A stretch of DNA of 64,000 bases from Tricholoma matsutake (GCA_026075535.2 AP026545.1:7440001-7504000), one strand, 5' to 3'; counted from the stretch's first letter, positions 11,605 to 24,110 are shown. The notes: a model not told the origin generated them from the letters alone. Numbers and translations are program-made.

Positions 11605-12013
11605 TACTTCACAATTCTAGTTTAGCTCTTACTGGGTCACAAAGTACATAGCAAGATATTATCAGTAGAAATTGTGATATGGCACCATATCGAAAGAAAG
11701 GTTTTTGGTTTTCTTTTTGTATATCTCTAGCTGGGGTTATATTTTCCCTATCTCCAAAAACTGTTCGCTTACTCAATGAAAGGAACACAGGTGGAGGGAA
11801 CGGGCAGAAAGGGAGCAGAAGTGGCAAGCAGGCCACAGCGGGTAGCATTAGTAAACTTTTGTCGTGAAAGCCAGCTATTCTAAATGCAGTGTTAGCAGAT
11901 GTGTCATGTTTGTTTAAATTTGTACCTATATTTTGTCTATGTGATGTTGGTCCCCGCACATAAAAACAGACTAACCTGCTCCCTTGAAGTTTAGCACAGG
12001 CAGCAGTGTTGAT

Positions 12014-13948
12014 ATGCAAAAGTGTACATCTGTGAATGTAAGCCCCATCTCAATGTTATATTACTAGCTACATTGGATCTTCAGAATGCATCCAATTCTC
12101 TTAGGAAAAAAAGAAAAATAGGTGTGGAACAGGATTTTAGCATCGAGGAACATGACAGCATGGAGGAATGCAGTGACAAGGACTGGGAGGGGGATGAGTT
12201 GGCTGTGAGTTTCCCCAGTCATTTCATGCTACATATTCAGTTTATGAATCTTCTGATCATATTTCCTTTCTTACTAGCTGGATGAAACTGCAGTCCATCC
12301 ATCAGCTGCTAGAACACTTAGAAAGAAGGGCAAGGTATGTGTGGCATTGCTGTGAGGAGTCTTGATCTAATAACACCCTCATAAATAACAAGGAGAAACG
12401 GCCCATGAGTAACATATTTTCTTCCTTGAATTCAGTGCTCAAATGTGGCTTTTGAAGGCCCTTCCTAAATCTACACGTGTTCCCCCTCCTAATATTGAAG
12501 TTGCAGCTGCAGAGGAATTGACCAGCAGCTTAGGTCGAGCACAAAATAACCATAAACAACTCAAAACCACCATTCAGCAGACACGAATAAGAACAAGAGA
12601 ATTTCTGAGATATTCTCAGAAGTTTCAAATATCTTCCACCATCCAGGAGCTCAGGGAAGTCAAGGAAAGCAAGAAAACGAAGGAGGAGTTGGAAGAGTAT
12701 TGTACTAGCCAGCTTGGTCCTAATGCTGTTTCTAGACCTTTCTCTGCCCGGGTATATGATAAAGGGGGGGAGCTGGCATTTTGTTATCTGGGAAATAGGT
12801 GGAAGGATGAAAAAAAAGAAGTAAGCACATGAACAAATACAAAATGGTCTCTGACACACCTGGTACTTTAGAACCAGCCTATGCATCCCATTTCTGAACT
12901 GTATAATGGATATTCTGATAGTGATTTGACAGAGGGTCTCAATGGTGGCAGGGAAATGGTATGCGATGGAATACAAAGGGTAAGTCCCAATCATCACTGT
13001 ATGTTCTTGTTTGATTCAGCATCTCTTCTAGGACAGTCACATGCTTTTGCATTACCAACAGGCCACTCAAAAGCTATCATCAATTCTTCAGCCAATATCT
13101 GAGGGGGACAAGCGATATCCAAGTCAGGTTCAATCAGAAGACCCTCTTCAGGATCCATGCTTGATGAGGTATGAGATACAGCAAGGGGGCCAAGATGATG
13201 GTACAGGCATAATGGTGACTGGGGGGCACTCAGAGAGGTGCGGTGTGCATCACATAGTGCAGGGTTGGATTCAACAAAATCAACCTGGAAAAGTGAGTGC
13301 TACATAGCAAAGCACATGACTCAGTTTGTACTAATCCTTGTTGGCAAGGGCCTCTTTCTGTCTACTGCATTTACCCGAAGCAGCTCAGCTCTTTGTGCTA
13401 TAAGGTGCTACCTAAATGCCACAGAGGGGTTAGCTTCTTGTCTAGGGACAATGTTTGAGGAGATCTTTCCTAGCGTCTACACCCAGTATAGAAAGGCCTT
13501 TGATGCTGGGGTATGGTTAGAAGAAGACCCAGGACCTTGGCTAGGAAGAGCTATAGTCTACAAGTTGCAGGTGATGCTGCACACAGACCAGAATGATGCA
13601 GGGCCTACAGTCTCCTTCCCATGTGGTTTCTTCCATGGGGGGGAGATGCAGATACCACAGTTTCCAGGCAAATTCACATAAGAGCTGTTCATGTTGCAAT
13701 CTTCCACATTTGACATGGTTCATGGCAGGTACCATCCAGGACACATCTGCCTTTTTCTTTCCGCTGATATCTTCCATAAAGTAGCACAGTGGACTCCTGA
13801 CTGTATGCAAAGCCAGGTTGAGCTTACACCAGGCAGAATAGGGTCTGTCTTCTTTTTTCCAGAGAAGAGCTTCGAGTTGCTTTGCAACAAACCTGCTGGG
13901 TGGGGCAAACACACTGGGTATGGTGCTTGGGACCAGTTTTTTGACTAG
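12014..13948 (+). CDS. TET/JBP-like 2OG-Fe(II) dioxygenase
   Basis: Eight exons give one open frame of 493 residues: 12014-12037, 12085-12204, 12278-12334, 12458-12820, 12872-12979, 13032-13292, 13349-13677, 13729-13948. The C-terminal domain carries the double-stranded beta-helix signature of TET/JBP dioxygenases, which oxidise 5-methylcytosine or thymine in DNA using Fe(II) and 2-oxoglutarate: HTD (H389, D391), the FFHGGEMQIPQ strand, YHPGHICLF, the second histidine in FHKVAQW (H437) and the 2OG-binding arginine in PGRIGSVFFFP (R457). The N-terminus is basic (LRKKRKIG) then acidic and helical. Two weak points: intron 4 is 123 bp and its acceptor was chosen by frame, and the last intron (13678-13728) begins AT, not GT. 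The first exon (8 codons) is tentative. Family call is by motif only. Confidence 0.6.
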
Positions 13949-16649
13949 AACAAGTCTGCAATTCTTAACATTTGTTCATTTCATTCTGACGTTATTCCCC
14001 TCCATTTTAATTACTTTATTTATCCTTCTTGGTAGTTCTACTATTTCTAGTACTGTATAGGTAGTCTACTGATGCCATAGTACTCATCTGTTTGTCTCCT
14101 CAGTTCACTGAGGCCAAACGCCATTCCATTACAGAGTTTTCGGAAATTCTTGTCCCACACATTTTTGATTGAATGAAAATTTCGGAATAAAATAAAATTT
14201 TCCAAAAAATAACCTTCAATGTTGTTTCTCCTTCTATGTTGTTTCTCCTATCATAGGCTGCGTGTGGTAGGGTTTCTCAGCAGATGGAAGCACCACATAT
14301 GCGACCTCCCAAACCTGTCATCTGATGTTGGGACCCACACCATGAACCGTAAATTTTGAGGAATCAACTTGGAATCAACCCCAACTTACCGACTCAGTAC
14401 CGAGCCCGCCTTATACCTGGATTTCTAGACACTTGCAACACATGGCAAGTGCAGAGGAATGGTGTTTGCCAAGTCACTTGCAGGTTCTACTGGAGTGTTG
14501 CGTCGAAGGTGTGCAGGTGGGGTGGTTGCTCTGCGAAGTCAAAGTGCGTATCTCTGCTCAGCAAAATTTGTTGCCTTCCGAAACCGCTTTCCTTATGATA
14601 TCTGCCATTCTTAGGTTTACAGTATGAAGAACATGGTATTTCTATCCAGCATCCACTACAGGCCCAGGCCATGATGACACGTCCACACACTCAACCCTGA
14701 CATGGCCTGACATCGCGAGTAAGTTTTGTATAGCTACACATAGCCCTCGCATGTGTTAACCTATTCATATGTGTGTTAGCCCTCTCCATCCTCTGGAATC
14801 CTCTCGCCATTTGGGTTGATGAAATGACTGTTCAATGCCACTCAGCAGAGGAGGATTTCAAGATGCATGTATGCCTGCCTCTCTCTTCCATGTGAAACTT
14901 AACTTGATGATGATATCATTTCGCCTCCATCTGCTTGTCGTGTGGCTCTCGGGACGCATCCTGTCCAGGCTTTCCACATCCCTCCCACAAGTGCCCTACC
15001 TCGCCACCTGCAACTAGTCAACAGCCCTCTGCATCCATCCATTCTGTAACATACAACCAGAATACTTCACGCACCAGAATATTTCACCCAAGATCCCCTC
15101 AAGCCCCTCAATCTCAGCCACACCATCTTCACGCATGCAGGGGAAAAAAACCTAACAGAATCTCATTGGTCCCTTGAACTGCCGCCCTGCCTTTGCTCTC
15201 TTCAGCTCCCATCCACCGCCTCCTCATGTGCTCCCTGGGTCCACATACACACACTTGGCGACAATGCACATAGCCATGCCATGGCAGCCTCCTCTCACGT
15301 GTACGTGTCATGGTATCACCCCTCCTCACAGTGTCATCTCTCACCCTCCACCAAGACTAGGCAGCACCGACCAACATCAGATTATGCACATCTCGTGTGC
15401 CTGCATTTTTGCTACCTAGCTATCTGCAGGTCTACAGTAAGGTCATGACTCACAAGTCTATCGTGAGCCTGAGCTTCTTGTCCAGCAAGTTAGTGATCAG
15501 GTTGCCAACTTGTCAATACCCCCTCAAGCTCAATTTTCGAAACCCACACAACTGCCAATTCCATGTTCACGTGAGGAAATCCAAGCTTCTGGTAGACCAC
15601 TTGGACCAGAGGACTGGTTGGCGGCCGCTGCCTCCCACCACCAGCTCTTGTACATCTGCATTTCCCAGTCGCACCTACCAAACCAAAACTTTTGTAGCAG
15701 AACCGTAAGGTGGAAACAACCCAGGAGTACATTGGTTGTTGAGCCTTGGAGTCTATTGTATTTGACTGTGTATTCACGGGATTTGGAGTGAGATATGGTA
15801 GTAGGGGGAGGAAACCAGGGATGATTTGATCTGGCATCCCGAATCGTTGGCGCTTAGATTGAACTGACATACCCGAACTTGAGAAAGCCTCAGAAGGGTT
15901 CAGCCCTTGTAAATTCCTCCAATGATGCATGAGCTTGCATGAGTCAATTGGGCCAATCAGAACCATACACATCAATTCCCAGAGCTAGCTTTCTTAGGTG
16001 TTCCACTGTGTCTTACAGACTGCATTATGCTACCTTGCTATATGTATCAAATTCCCAGAGCTAGCTTTCTTAGGTGTTCCCGGATGTCTTGCAGACTGCA
16101 TTATGATATACCGTGAAGCTATACGCATCAAAATCCCAGAGCTAGCTCCAAGTCAACAGGAAAAAGCAGGTATTCTAGTGGAGAAACAACCTGACAGAAT
16201 GGTTATGGCCACAGAAGCCAAGCTTTAGGCCGAACTTGACTACAATATAGCACATTTGTTTTTACCTAATATATGCTTGTGTGGGTAGTATGGGACTTGG
16301 AGCTATCTGTTCCTCCTGAGTGGGACCGCAACAGTAATCCTATCCTATCCTATCCACAAGCTGGGATGAGCTGGAGACAAAGGCACCCATTGTAAGCTTG
16401 TACCTTGAAGCCTGAGAGTAGCAGAGGAGTTTTGTAACTGGCACTAGCGCTTTCTTGATGGGCCTAATTGCTTCATTGCAACATAAGAAATTGAGTTTCA
16501 GCTTTGCTATGGTGACAATCTTTTGGAAGCATAGCCTTTAGTGATGCACAGCCGGTAAGCTTATGTAAGTTTACAGCGTTATAAATGCCCATTCAATGAC
16601 CCTTTGAACCCATTCAAACTTTGAACCTCATGCGCTGCACATCTGTCCC
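13949..16649. other. Intergenic stretch, no recognised genes
   Basis: AT-rich from 13950 to 14240, then a C-rich segment (14.9-15.4 kb) with chance open frames. The 75-81 bp repeat at 15971-16149 is the only structured element. No promoter motif of note. Confidence 0.5.
15971..16149. repeat. Tandem repeat, 75-81 bp, 2.3 copies
   Basis: Units start at 15971, 16046 and 16127 with ATCAAATTCCCAGAGCTAGC. The first two continue with CTTTCTTAGGTGTTCC and GCATTATG; the third is cut short after 23 bases. Confidence 0.75.
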
Positions 16650-18199
16650 ATGACAAGCATCACTGGTTAGTCAGTTTAGCTTCTACTCTACCTGCTACAG
16701 TATTTCTAGATGAGCATCCGGTTGTGGCCATATATGCGGGTGCTAAGCAGCGGATTGCGGCACTGGAACAACAGCTTCGAAACCTTCAGCAAGCAGGTGC
16801 GAAACAAAAATTGTATGTACTATTAACCCACTCTAGATTGCTTGCTTAACAGTAGATGCTTCTATAGAAATGCACAGTCTAACGTTACACAGGGCCGAGT
16901 AATATGCAGGCTTGTGTCTATGTTTGAGTCTGTTGATGAGCTCATCAAAGAGAGTGACCGACGACATGCCCTGGATGCAGAGGCACCTGATGAGGACCTT
17001 GAGCCCACCTTGGAGTACCGTTTCTTCTTTTCAAGAATTGGATTGCATGATAATGCAGCATACCCAGGCAGCGTCGGACTTATCAAGGATATGAACTTTT
17101 ACTACACCACATTCCAGGTCTTAAAACCAAGCTAAATGAGCAAGATGTACTGGAACTAAATGTCTATTTTAGAGATGTGAATACTAGTTCTTTATCCATG
17201 TATAAATACTTGGGTAGCTTTGGAAAGGGGCAGGTGGAGGCCGAGGTGATGATGCGGCAAACCTCAAGCCAGCCATTGTTAGTTGGATAGCAGGAGCACT
17301 TGGTGGTCCTATATCCAGACCACTTCCACCTACCTCCAAGATGGACAGAGGATTTGAACATGATGACACTGGACGTCTGTTATGTCCCATAGACTATGAT
17401 TGGGAAGATCTTTCGTATGCTTTGTGTACTCTCTGCTCTATGTTTTGACACTGATGCTTGTCCATAGGGTGCGTACTAACATTCGTGAAGGCCGTTCAGA
17501 TTTCACTGTTACTGCAGATTCCTGGCCCACTTTTCTCTACCCAAAAGCTAGTGGTAGTATTGAGAACATTGAGGATGGTCTATTCCAAAGTGCGATGTTG
17601 TTAAAGGTGAGCCTTTACCATTTTTTGCTCTCATATCTCAACTGTTATATGGCCTCTGTAGACATTTAAATTCATCTTTACATCCCCTTCCTCTGCCCAA
17701 GACATTGAATGCCAGGAAGATGTGGATGAGCATGTTCCATCAGCCAAGAAACGTGCTAGGAGGAACCAGAAAGCCCCAACACGTGGACATGTTGCCACCT
17801 TATTAGGAATGAAGGCAGTAACACCTCGGGCTCTCGCCTATGTTGCAGTTCAGGTAAGAGCTATCTCATCTCCTTCAAACTATTATGCTGATTGATGTTC
17901 TTCAAGCTTCATTTTGCACTTTCTAATGCCAATGCATGGAACAAGAACGATGGCTGTTTTAACTACATCGACTTCTACAACAATATTGTGGATTATTTTG
18001 AAATTCCTCTTGGCCCAGAAAGTCGAGCATGCACAACCTCCCTTCTTTCCTGGTGGACTAGGTGATTAATATCTCCCTGACCATATCTGCAAGATATCTG
18101 CTGAGCATTGCATACTACAGCAAAGTATTTGGTGGACGCCCAGTTATGGTGCAAGGACAGTCTCGTCCTGGCTCTTCCATTGCTCAGCTAGCAAACTAG
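16650..18199 (+). CDS. DUF6698-type basidiomycete protein, 386 aa, nine exons
   Basis: Exons 16650-16665, 16710-16812, 16853-17014, 17059-17176, 17218-17414, 17468-17606, 17662-17853, 17907-18061 and 18121-18199 splice to an uninterrupted 386-codon frame. All eight introns are GT-AG (41-59 bp). The protein starts with a helical segment (AKQRIAALEQQLRNLQQ). The core GDDAANLKPAIVSWI, DRGFEHDDTGRLLCP, SWPTFLYP, FKFIFTSPSSA, GMKAVTPRALAYVAVQ, WWTSKVFGG matches, from memory, the Agaricomycete family DUF6698. That family has no known function and is often found near transposons. It is one of the few multi-exon genes in this compartment without lesions, so it may be expressed. The 16-nt first exon is tentative. 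Confidence 0.7.
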
Positions 18200-21100
18200 A
18201 GAGCAGCAAGGGAGCAGTCTGCGGCAGCACCCACAAGTTAAATACTGTATTGATTAGTAGGAGGATACCAGAATGTGGCAAAATATATATAATTGTATTT
18301 CCTTTTCCTGCTAGAGAACCTCTGAGTCAATCTAGCTATGGTTGCTAGTTGAAGGAATTTAGTAGTTTGTATGACACTACAGTCTGTGACATATGTGAAG
18401 TGGGATATTAATTGACTGTCATACAATAGGAAGCAACATGATTATTGTATCACAATGGCTCCCCCAGGATTCTGCAGTATGTGTTATGTTGCAAAAGTTT
18501 TCTTGGGGTAAGTCAACCAGAAGTAGCATCATATTCTAAGATAATGGAATTTTGAAATGATACTACAAAGGTTGGAACATGGGTTATAGATTATATTGAG
18601 CAGAGTTCATTTGCAATGTGCGATGGGTTAGCAAGACACATCACCTATGCCAATAAGTGTAATCGTTGGATGACGTGAGTGTTGGTGACGTGAGTGTTGG
18701 GTACTATGGAGAGGAGGAAAGTTGAAGTCGTACCCCAACACCTGCCCGTAGCTTCACAATGTGGAGCACATCCCATGAAGGCAAGGAATCCCTGGCTGTG
18801 TCAATTTGTGACCTCTGGTGGCTCAGCAAGACCATGTGCCCACTCCAAGCCAGCATAGATTCAAAAGGTCATGCACATTGAGAAATGATGGAGCAGGTGG
18901 ATGTCATTATCCTATCACTACCCAGACCTGTTTGGAATGGATAGTGCAGCTTGAATATGCCTAGTTCCAAAGGTTGTTGATTTTTGACATGTGGCTACTC
19001 AGCGACATGAGGTGAGTGTTCCATATGGTGGAAACTACTTAGAAATAAGCCAATAGCTTCGAGAAAGGGATCATGTCTAAAGCCGTGTCACTGTCCCTTG
19101 GTATGTTAGTTTGCAACATTTGGTCATCAAGCAACATGGGGGTACCTCCTCCCAGATAATGCATTGTCCAAAGGACATGAGTGGTCCCACCAGAAGATGC
19201 AAAACATGCCATAAGACAATCCATGTATAACTGAACACTAAGCAGTTACTTCCGTGGAATACCATGACTGTTGTCCCCTGATAATGAAATATGGATGCAG
19301 CAATCGAGGTAGTACCATGGATATAGGGCGTGATCAAAATTTCAATCAGGTGTAACGATGGTACCAGCCATGAATAAGGGGGGAAAAGGCGATCTTTCCG
19401 AAACGTGACTGTGATATACATACCATTATCTGAGAGATGTAAACTGATCTGGCGAAATTGGGCGTTTTAGGCTATTTGCTTATGTTTCAACTACTATACA
19501 AGCCGATGGCGAGAATGTTCGGAAACCGTGATGGCAGCACAGCCGCACACATCACTTTCTCTCCCAGGTCCCAGTGCTTGACACTGTACTATCCAAACCA
19601 TCGACTTTCATCGATAACGCTCCCTTGTCATCCTCAACTTTCAATTCTAAAGCCCAAGTGAAGCAAGTTTTTATCAGGGACTGTTATTCCATATCTTAGG
19701 GCCCAGTAACTCAAAGCGACTACACTCCGCAACACCTGCGATCCTCACGCCTTAGAACGTCTGCTTCTCCCTGCCTTTTCCTTCTCCTAGATATATGGAG
19801 GCTGGCGCTACTCAATTCCATCGTCGCGATGGGGATTTCATCCTCTTCCCCGCCCTCATCAGATCCTATAAACACACTTTTAGGTAAATACAGTACGGAC
19901 CCTACTGCTGCACAACAAAGGAATTACATACTCACTCTTCTCCGTTTGTTGTCCAATGTGTTTTCTACTCCTGTGCTTTCTCGTTTTTTTGCTGTGAGAT
20001 CGAAGAAAACGACAACTGTCACATGATCCCGACGCGTCACTACTTTCACTCTGCACAACGTCGGTACACTCATGATACAAATAAGTGAGGGTTGGGGTAG
20101 TCACTGGCCGTGTGTTAATTGCTGTATGCGGGGAAGAGATGAATATTCAAGTGGATTAGCAACGAACAGAGATGTCATCAGAAGGGAGACGTTAAATTGT
20201 TGCACTGTGATTTCCCAGCCTGAATTGGTCGATGTACAAACTCTGGTCCCGCCTCTCTGCTATCAGTGAATCCAGCGCCGCCTTCAGTGGTGTATAGAAA
20301 CTCGACAGCTCATGAATGGCGATAACACAGCTCCTGCGTATTCTCCATTCAGACCACGGGTAGTGGCTACTAGAGTAACTGCGTAGCGGCCCAAATCAGG
20401 TCATGTCGAAATGCATCTGAGGAAAGTTGCCTGCCTAGAACGAAGGTGTTAGTTAGAGATCGTCTCTTAGAAGAGAGTGAGAGAAGCATACCAGAATTAA
20501 TAAGCGAGTCAGATTGGATGCGGCGTAGCTGTAGGCATAGTACTTAGTGTGATTTGTATAGTATAGCGGTGATGTAGTGTGTACATCGTCTGTTTCTCTG
20601 AAAACAATAGGTCAGTTAAAATAACAAAACAAAAGCGTAAGACGAAAGGACAGTCACAAACCTAGCACCAGGTTACCTTGTTCGTTGTCTGTAGATCACC
20701 CAGTTGCTTTGTTATCAAACCACACCATATCATTCTGGATAAATGGCCCTGTATATTCCATTCGACTGTTCGAATCCATGGGCTTGACGTACGAACAAGG
20801 TTACTACAGCAGATAGCCTGAGCGAGAATGAGCGTTGGGCAATCGATAACGAGAAGTTTCGTCCTCGTCAACGTCCTTTCAGTCGTGCCGTTCGATTATG
20901 TAATACGCGCAACCCCTTTTCTTCGTTCGATGGCTCAGGCTGCAGCAGGTCCTCCATGTTTCAACACGAAAGAAGATCGAAGAAGATGGCTAAGATGTAC
21001 TAAATTAATCAAAGCGGAAGAAAATCTCAGAACAGCAGAGGATCGAGGCACTGGAGAGGGACGAGAGGGACACATCGGATGAAAGCAGGAACCCTCTCTT

Positions 21101-21497
21101 ACGTACCCATATCCGAGTTCACGAAGCGAGCTGTGTGCTCTTGACAAGTGAATGAAAATTCTGATGAGTCTGCCGTTTCCTTGAAGGCAAAGATGTTCTC
21201 GGGCCCTCACTGGAAGCGAAAAAACCTTTGCCTTCCTCGTACCCATCCTTGAAATATTTCATCGTCGAAAACGGGGACTCTCATCAATACGAAATTCGGT
21301 GTCGTTATTCTCAAACTTTACCCGCAAAGCCTGAGCCTTTTCGATCACCACTGCCATCGCAGCATTCTACGCATTGCTGCCTATAGTCAGTTTTGTGTGT
21401 CGAAGGAGAACTGGAATATTGGACCAACCGTATCGAAGTGTGTATATATCCTTCTGTTTACCTCTATCTCGAGACTTCAGGTCTGATTATTTCGCAC
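18200..21497. other. Intergenic stretch, no recognised genes
   Basis: Scattered short frames only. From about 19.7 to 21.5 kb CpG is more frequent than to either side. One frame (20935-21082) starts MAQAAAGPPCF and is highly charged, but I cannot assign it. The right end should hold the promoter of the NWD pseudogene. Confidence 0.45.
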
Positions 21498-21878
21498 ATG
21501 TCAGGCCCAGAACGACAGAAGGATCGTCTCACTGACAGGGTCAAGCATCTCCTTCATGGCTTGGTTCCCGGTCGCACTCACCAAATTGCCTAATCAGGCC
21601 TACTTCAGATCTTCAAGCCTCTTCCACACCTGTGGGCCCTGACCCTGCTTCGATTCATGGAATTCCTGATGCACAACTACCCTTAGAGCCATCTTTGTCA
21701 AATGTTTACCCATCCATTGTCATCGACCCTACTGGAGATAGATCCCCCGGACGAATGGCTGACTTGGCTAGTTCTGGATTTCAAGGTTTAAAGACGACTC
21801 TACTGCTCGTCGAAAGGGCCTCAGGTGTATTGGCACCATTGAAATCAGCTGTTGGGGCTTACTAGGTGTCATGGATAT
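21498..21878 (+). pseudogene. N-terminal part of NWD (NACHT-WD40) pseudogene
   Basis: The start MSGPERQKDRLTDRVKHLL is followed after a frame break by a linker and then SSGFQGLKTTLLLVERASG and LKSAVG, the conserved N-terminal helical domain found ahead of the NACHT domain in basidiomycete NWD proteins. A missing base in a G run (near 21855) shifts the frame just before LLGVMDI. Three bases later the 3' LTR of the minus-strand chromovirus begins. The remainder of the gene resumes at about 32,260. These proteins are STAND NTPases thought to act in non-self recognition and programmed cell death. Confidence 0.75.
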
Positions 21879-22062
21879 TGTAGTAAACTGGGGGTTAGAC
21901 CTTAGATTTTCACTCAACAATAACACGTATCATGTACATTTGTTGGGTAAGTAAAAGTCCATTGATATAGAAGCTGACCGGCCCTTATAAAGGGTCTGGT
22001 TTGAAGCTATTGACTGGTAATGTAAATATATATAAAGAGTAGCAAATGGAGCTAGCACTACA
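21879..22062 (-). repeat. 3' LTR of the chromovirus
   Basis: 184 bp, bounded by the inverted ends TGTAGT and ACTACA. It matches 32079-32256 closely, differing mainly by C/T or G/A changes and a few singletons. It contains a TATATATAAA block. Confidence 0.9.
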
Positions 22063-22074
22063 CTCTCCCCCTTT
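22063..22074 (-). promoter_or_regulatory. Polypurine tract of the chromovirus
   Basis: On the minus strand AAAGGGGGAGAG lies directly against the start of the 3' LTR, the position and composition expected of the plus-strand primer of a retrotransposon. Confidence 0.75.
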
Positions 22075-22148
22075 GGCTTGAACCTGGAGGGCAAGCCACG
22101 ACCAACCCAAGAAGTCAAGAAGTGGATAAATGATAAAGGGAAATAGTT

Positions 22149-24110
22149 TTACTCAGCCTGGGGAGGTTTAGGAGGAGGAGGGCCCAAGTTTCTGGAGGAC
22201 AGACTGCCATCGGGTTTGTCCAGATCCATTCCATTGCCTAACAGGATGGCAGAGAAGGTTGGGGACTCATTAGTAGACCCCAGGGAAGGTGCCTGGGATA
22301 TGGGAGTCACCAGAGACAATTCCATGGCGGGCAAGATGGGGGGCTGCTCCAGCTGCATGATCAAGAGCTTTGTCCTCAGATTTGGAGACTGAGTTGGTGT
22401 ATTTGGATTTGGAGCCTTGGTTCTTTCATCGACTCTGAGTGACTTGCACAATAAGTTGGGGCTTGCCCCCTCTCGACCCTGTGAGAGAGGGGCCATGCAT
22501 AGCCATGCACTCTTTCTTTCGTTCTTTTTTGGCCTTATTTTTCTCGGCCTTGGTGCAATGGGGAGGACCTATGTAGGTCCAGCCTCCATCCATGTAGTCT
22601 GGGGTCTCCAGGGTTTGGGGAACGACTGGGGAGTCAGAGGGAACAGGAATCAGAGGAATGACATTGGGAGAGGGCGCCGCCGCCACAGGGGGAACAGTTG
22701 ACATAGCTGGGGGGTTGTTTCCATGGGAGGGTCCAGATACTTCCAACTGAACACTGGGAAGCAATGGGTGGAGGCTCAGGGACCGGAAGGCAGAACTGGA
22801 AGGTCCCGGGGTGGATGGCCTGGAGGATGCGGAAGCAGGATGGGGAAACACCATCGGAGGATGCAGAGAGTCAGCACAGCCCACAGGTCGTGTGGTGGAG
22901 GTGGAAGAATTAGATGCAGAGCTTGGAGGCACTGCATGTATCGAGGATGAGAGACCCATCAACCCCCCTAGGGGGGAAGGAGTCTCAGGTGAGTCCCTGT
23001 CCCTCTTGCACTTGGCAGGAGGGGGTTGAGTCAAGCTGCACACCCCCAGAGGAGGTTCACCACACCCGGGGTTTGGTCATCAGAGGGGCGTCCTCAGGAC
23101 TAGAAGGGGCAGCTTGACAAACATGTTGTAGGGTAGTGGTAGCGTCTGTGGACTCGTCTTCCCTATGAGACTGCATAGTTGCCAATAACAATCCTATCCC
23201 ATAGTGATAGGCTTCCCTGACCTCATGGTCAGGGACCCCGATGGAGGCCAGGTGCCGGATGAGATCCTCCATGGTGACGTTGTCAGTCACTGAGGACATG
23301 AACTGCCTGTCTCGGTGCAGAGCAACTGAGATGCCAATCAATGTTCACACTCTTCGATACAATCCTGGGGCGGTGAATACCTCCACCAGGCATAGATTCA
23401 AGCTGGACTTCTGTCGCTGAGACAGTCCAGGGGGCACCTGTTGACACATTAATAACATTCCCCTTACTTGGGGAAGGAAAACTTGGTGTTCATCCAGAAC
23501 CAACCCAGGGGAGTTCCGGAATTGGTAAAGTTGGCAGTGCATGAATTGGGCCCATGATTCCACTGAGTCGTTGATTTGGGGTTGGGCCATCCTGCCCAGC
23601 TCATGAAGGCGCTGGATCTCTTTGGAGGACTGGCATTCCATAGGGAGCCACTGGGGAAGTCTCCAGTTGGCAATGGCATAGTTCATTAGAGACGTCCATG
23701 TCTCTGAGGGAGTGAGGCTGGCATAATGCACATATGACTGCACTCACCATAGATCAGTTTCATTGCCAGGCTGCTGAGCAGCTGTGGCCCAGAGGTCAAA
23801 TTCAGCACTGTTTTGCAGTAGAGCCAGAGGAACAGGATTGCACCCTAGAGGAGCGGGAACCCAGTTGGCAGGTCGGGGAATACCCAATGCCAGGTTGCTC
23901 ATCCTGGGTCCTGAAGGGGGGAGGAGAGGGTACTCCCTTTCCTTCTGTCCTTCATCCACCTCCATCACCTCTGCTGGGTGGACAGTTGGGGCAGGTGTGG
24001 CAGGCTTAGTGGCAGCACTGGAATAGGAGCAATCCCTGGCTGGAGAACGCAGTCTGGGTGAAGGTTCACGACCATGGGGTCATTTGGATGGGCAATCCTT
24101 CAAGCACTGG
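22149..24110 (-). pseudogene. Extra coding region downstream of pol
   Basis: Minus-strand frames at about 23744-23968, 23345-23743, 23057-23341, 22426-23043 and 22149-22496 follow each other between the chromodomain and the 3' LTR, separated by stops or frame breaks. They include PSGPRMSNLALGIPRPANW, an N-terminal-like helix segment (SNELCHCQ/YAIANWRLPQWLP), a folded-looking block (VTMEDLIRHLASIGVPDHEV) and a long Ser/Pro-rich tail ending in a basic KAEKNKAKKERKK stretch. I recall similar hypothetical proteins beside Agaricomycete gypsy elements but know no function. It has no hydrophobic segments, so it is not an envelope gene; a second gag-like or nucleic-acid-binding protein is one possibility. 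Confidence 0.55.

Noticed and set aside
20828..21246. Overlapping charged frames on both strands
   Set aside because: No homology, no splice support, and mutual overlap; at most one could be real and I cannot tell which.
22149..24110. Envelope gene of an errantivirus-like element
   Set aside because: No signal peptide or transmembrane segment and no cleavage site visible; composition is Ser/Pro-rich and basic.
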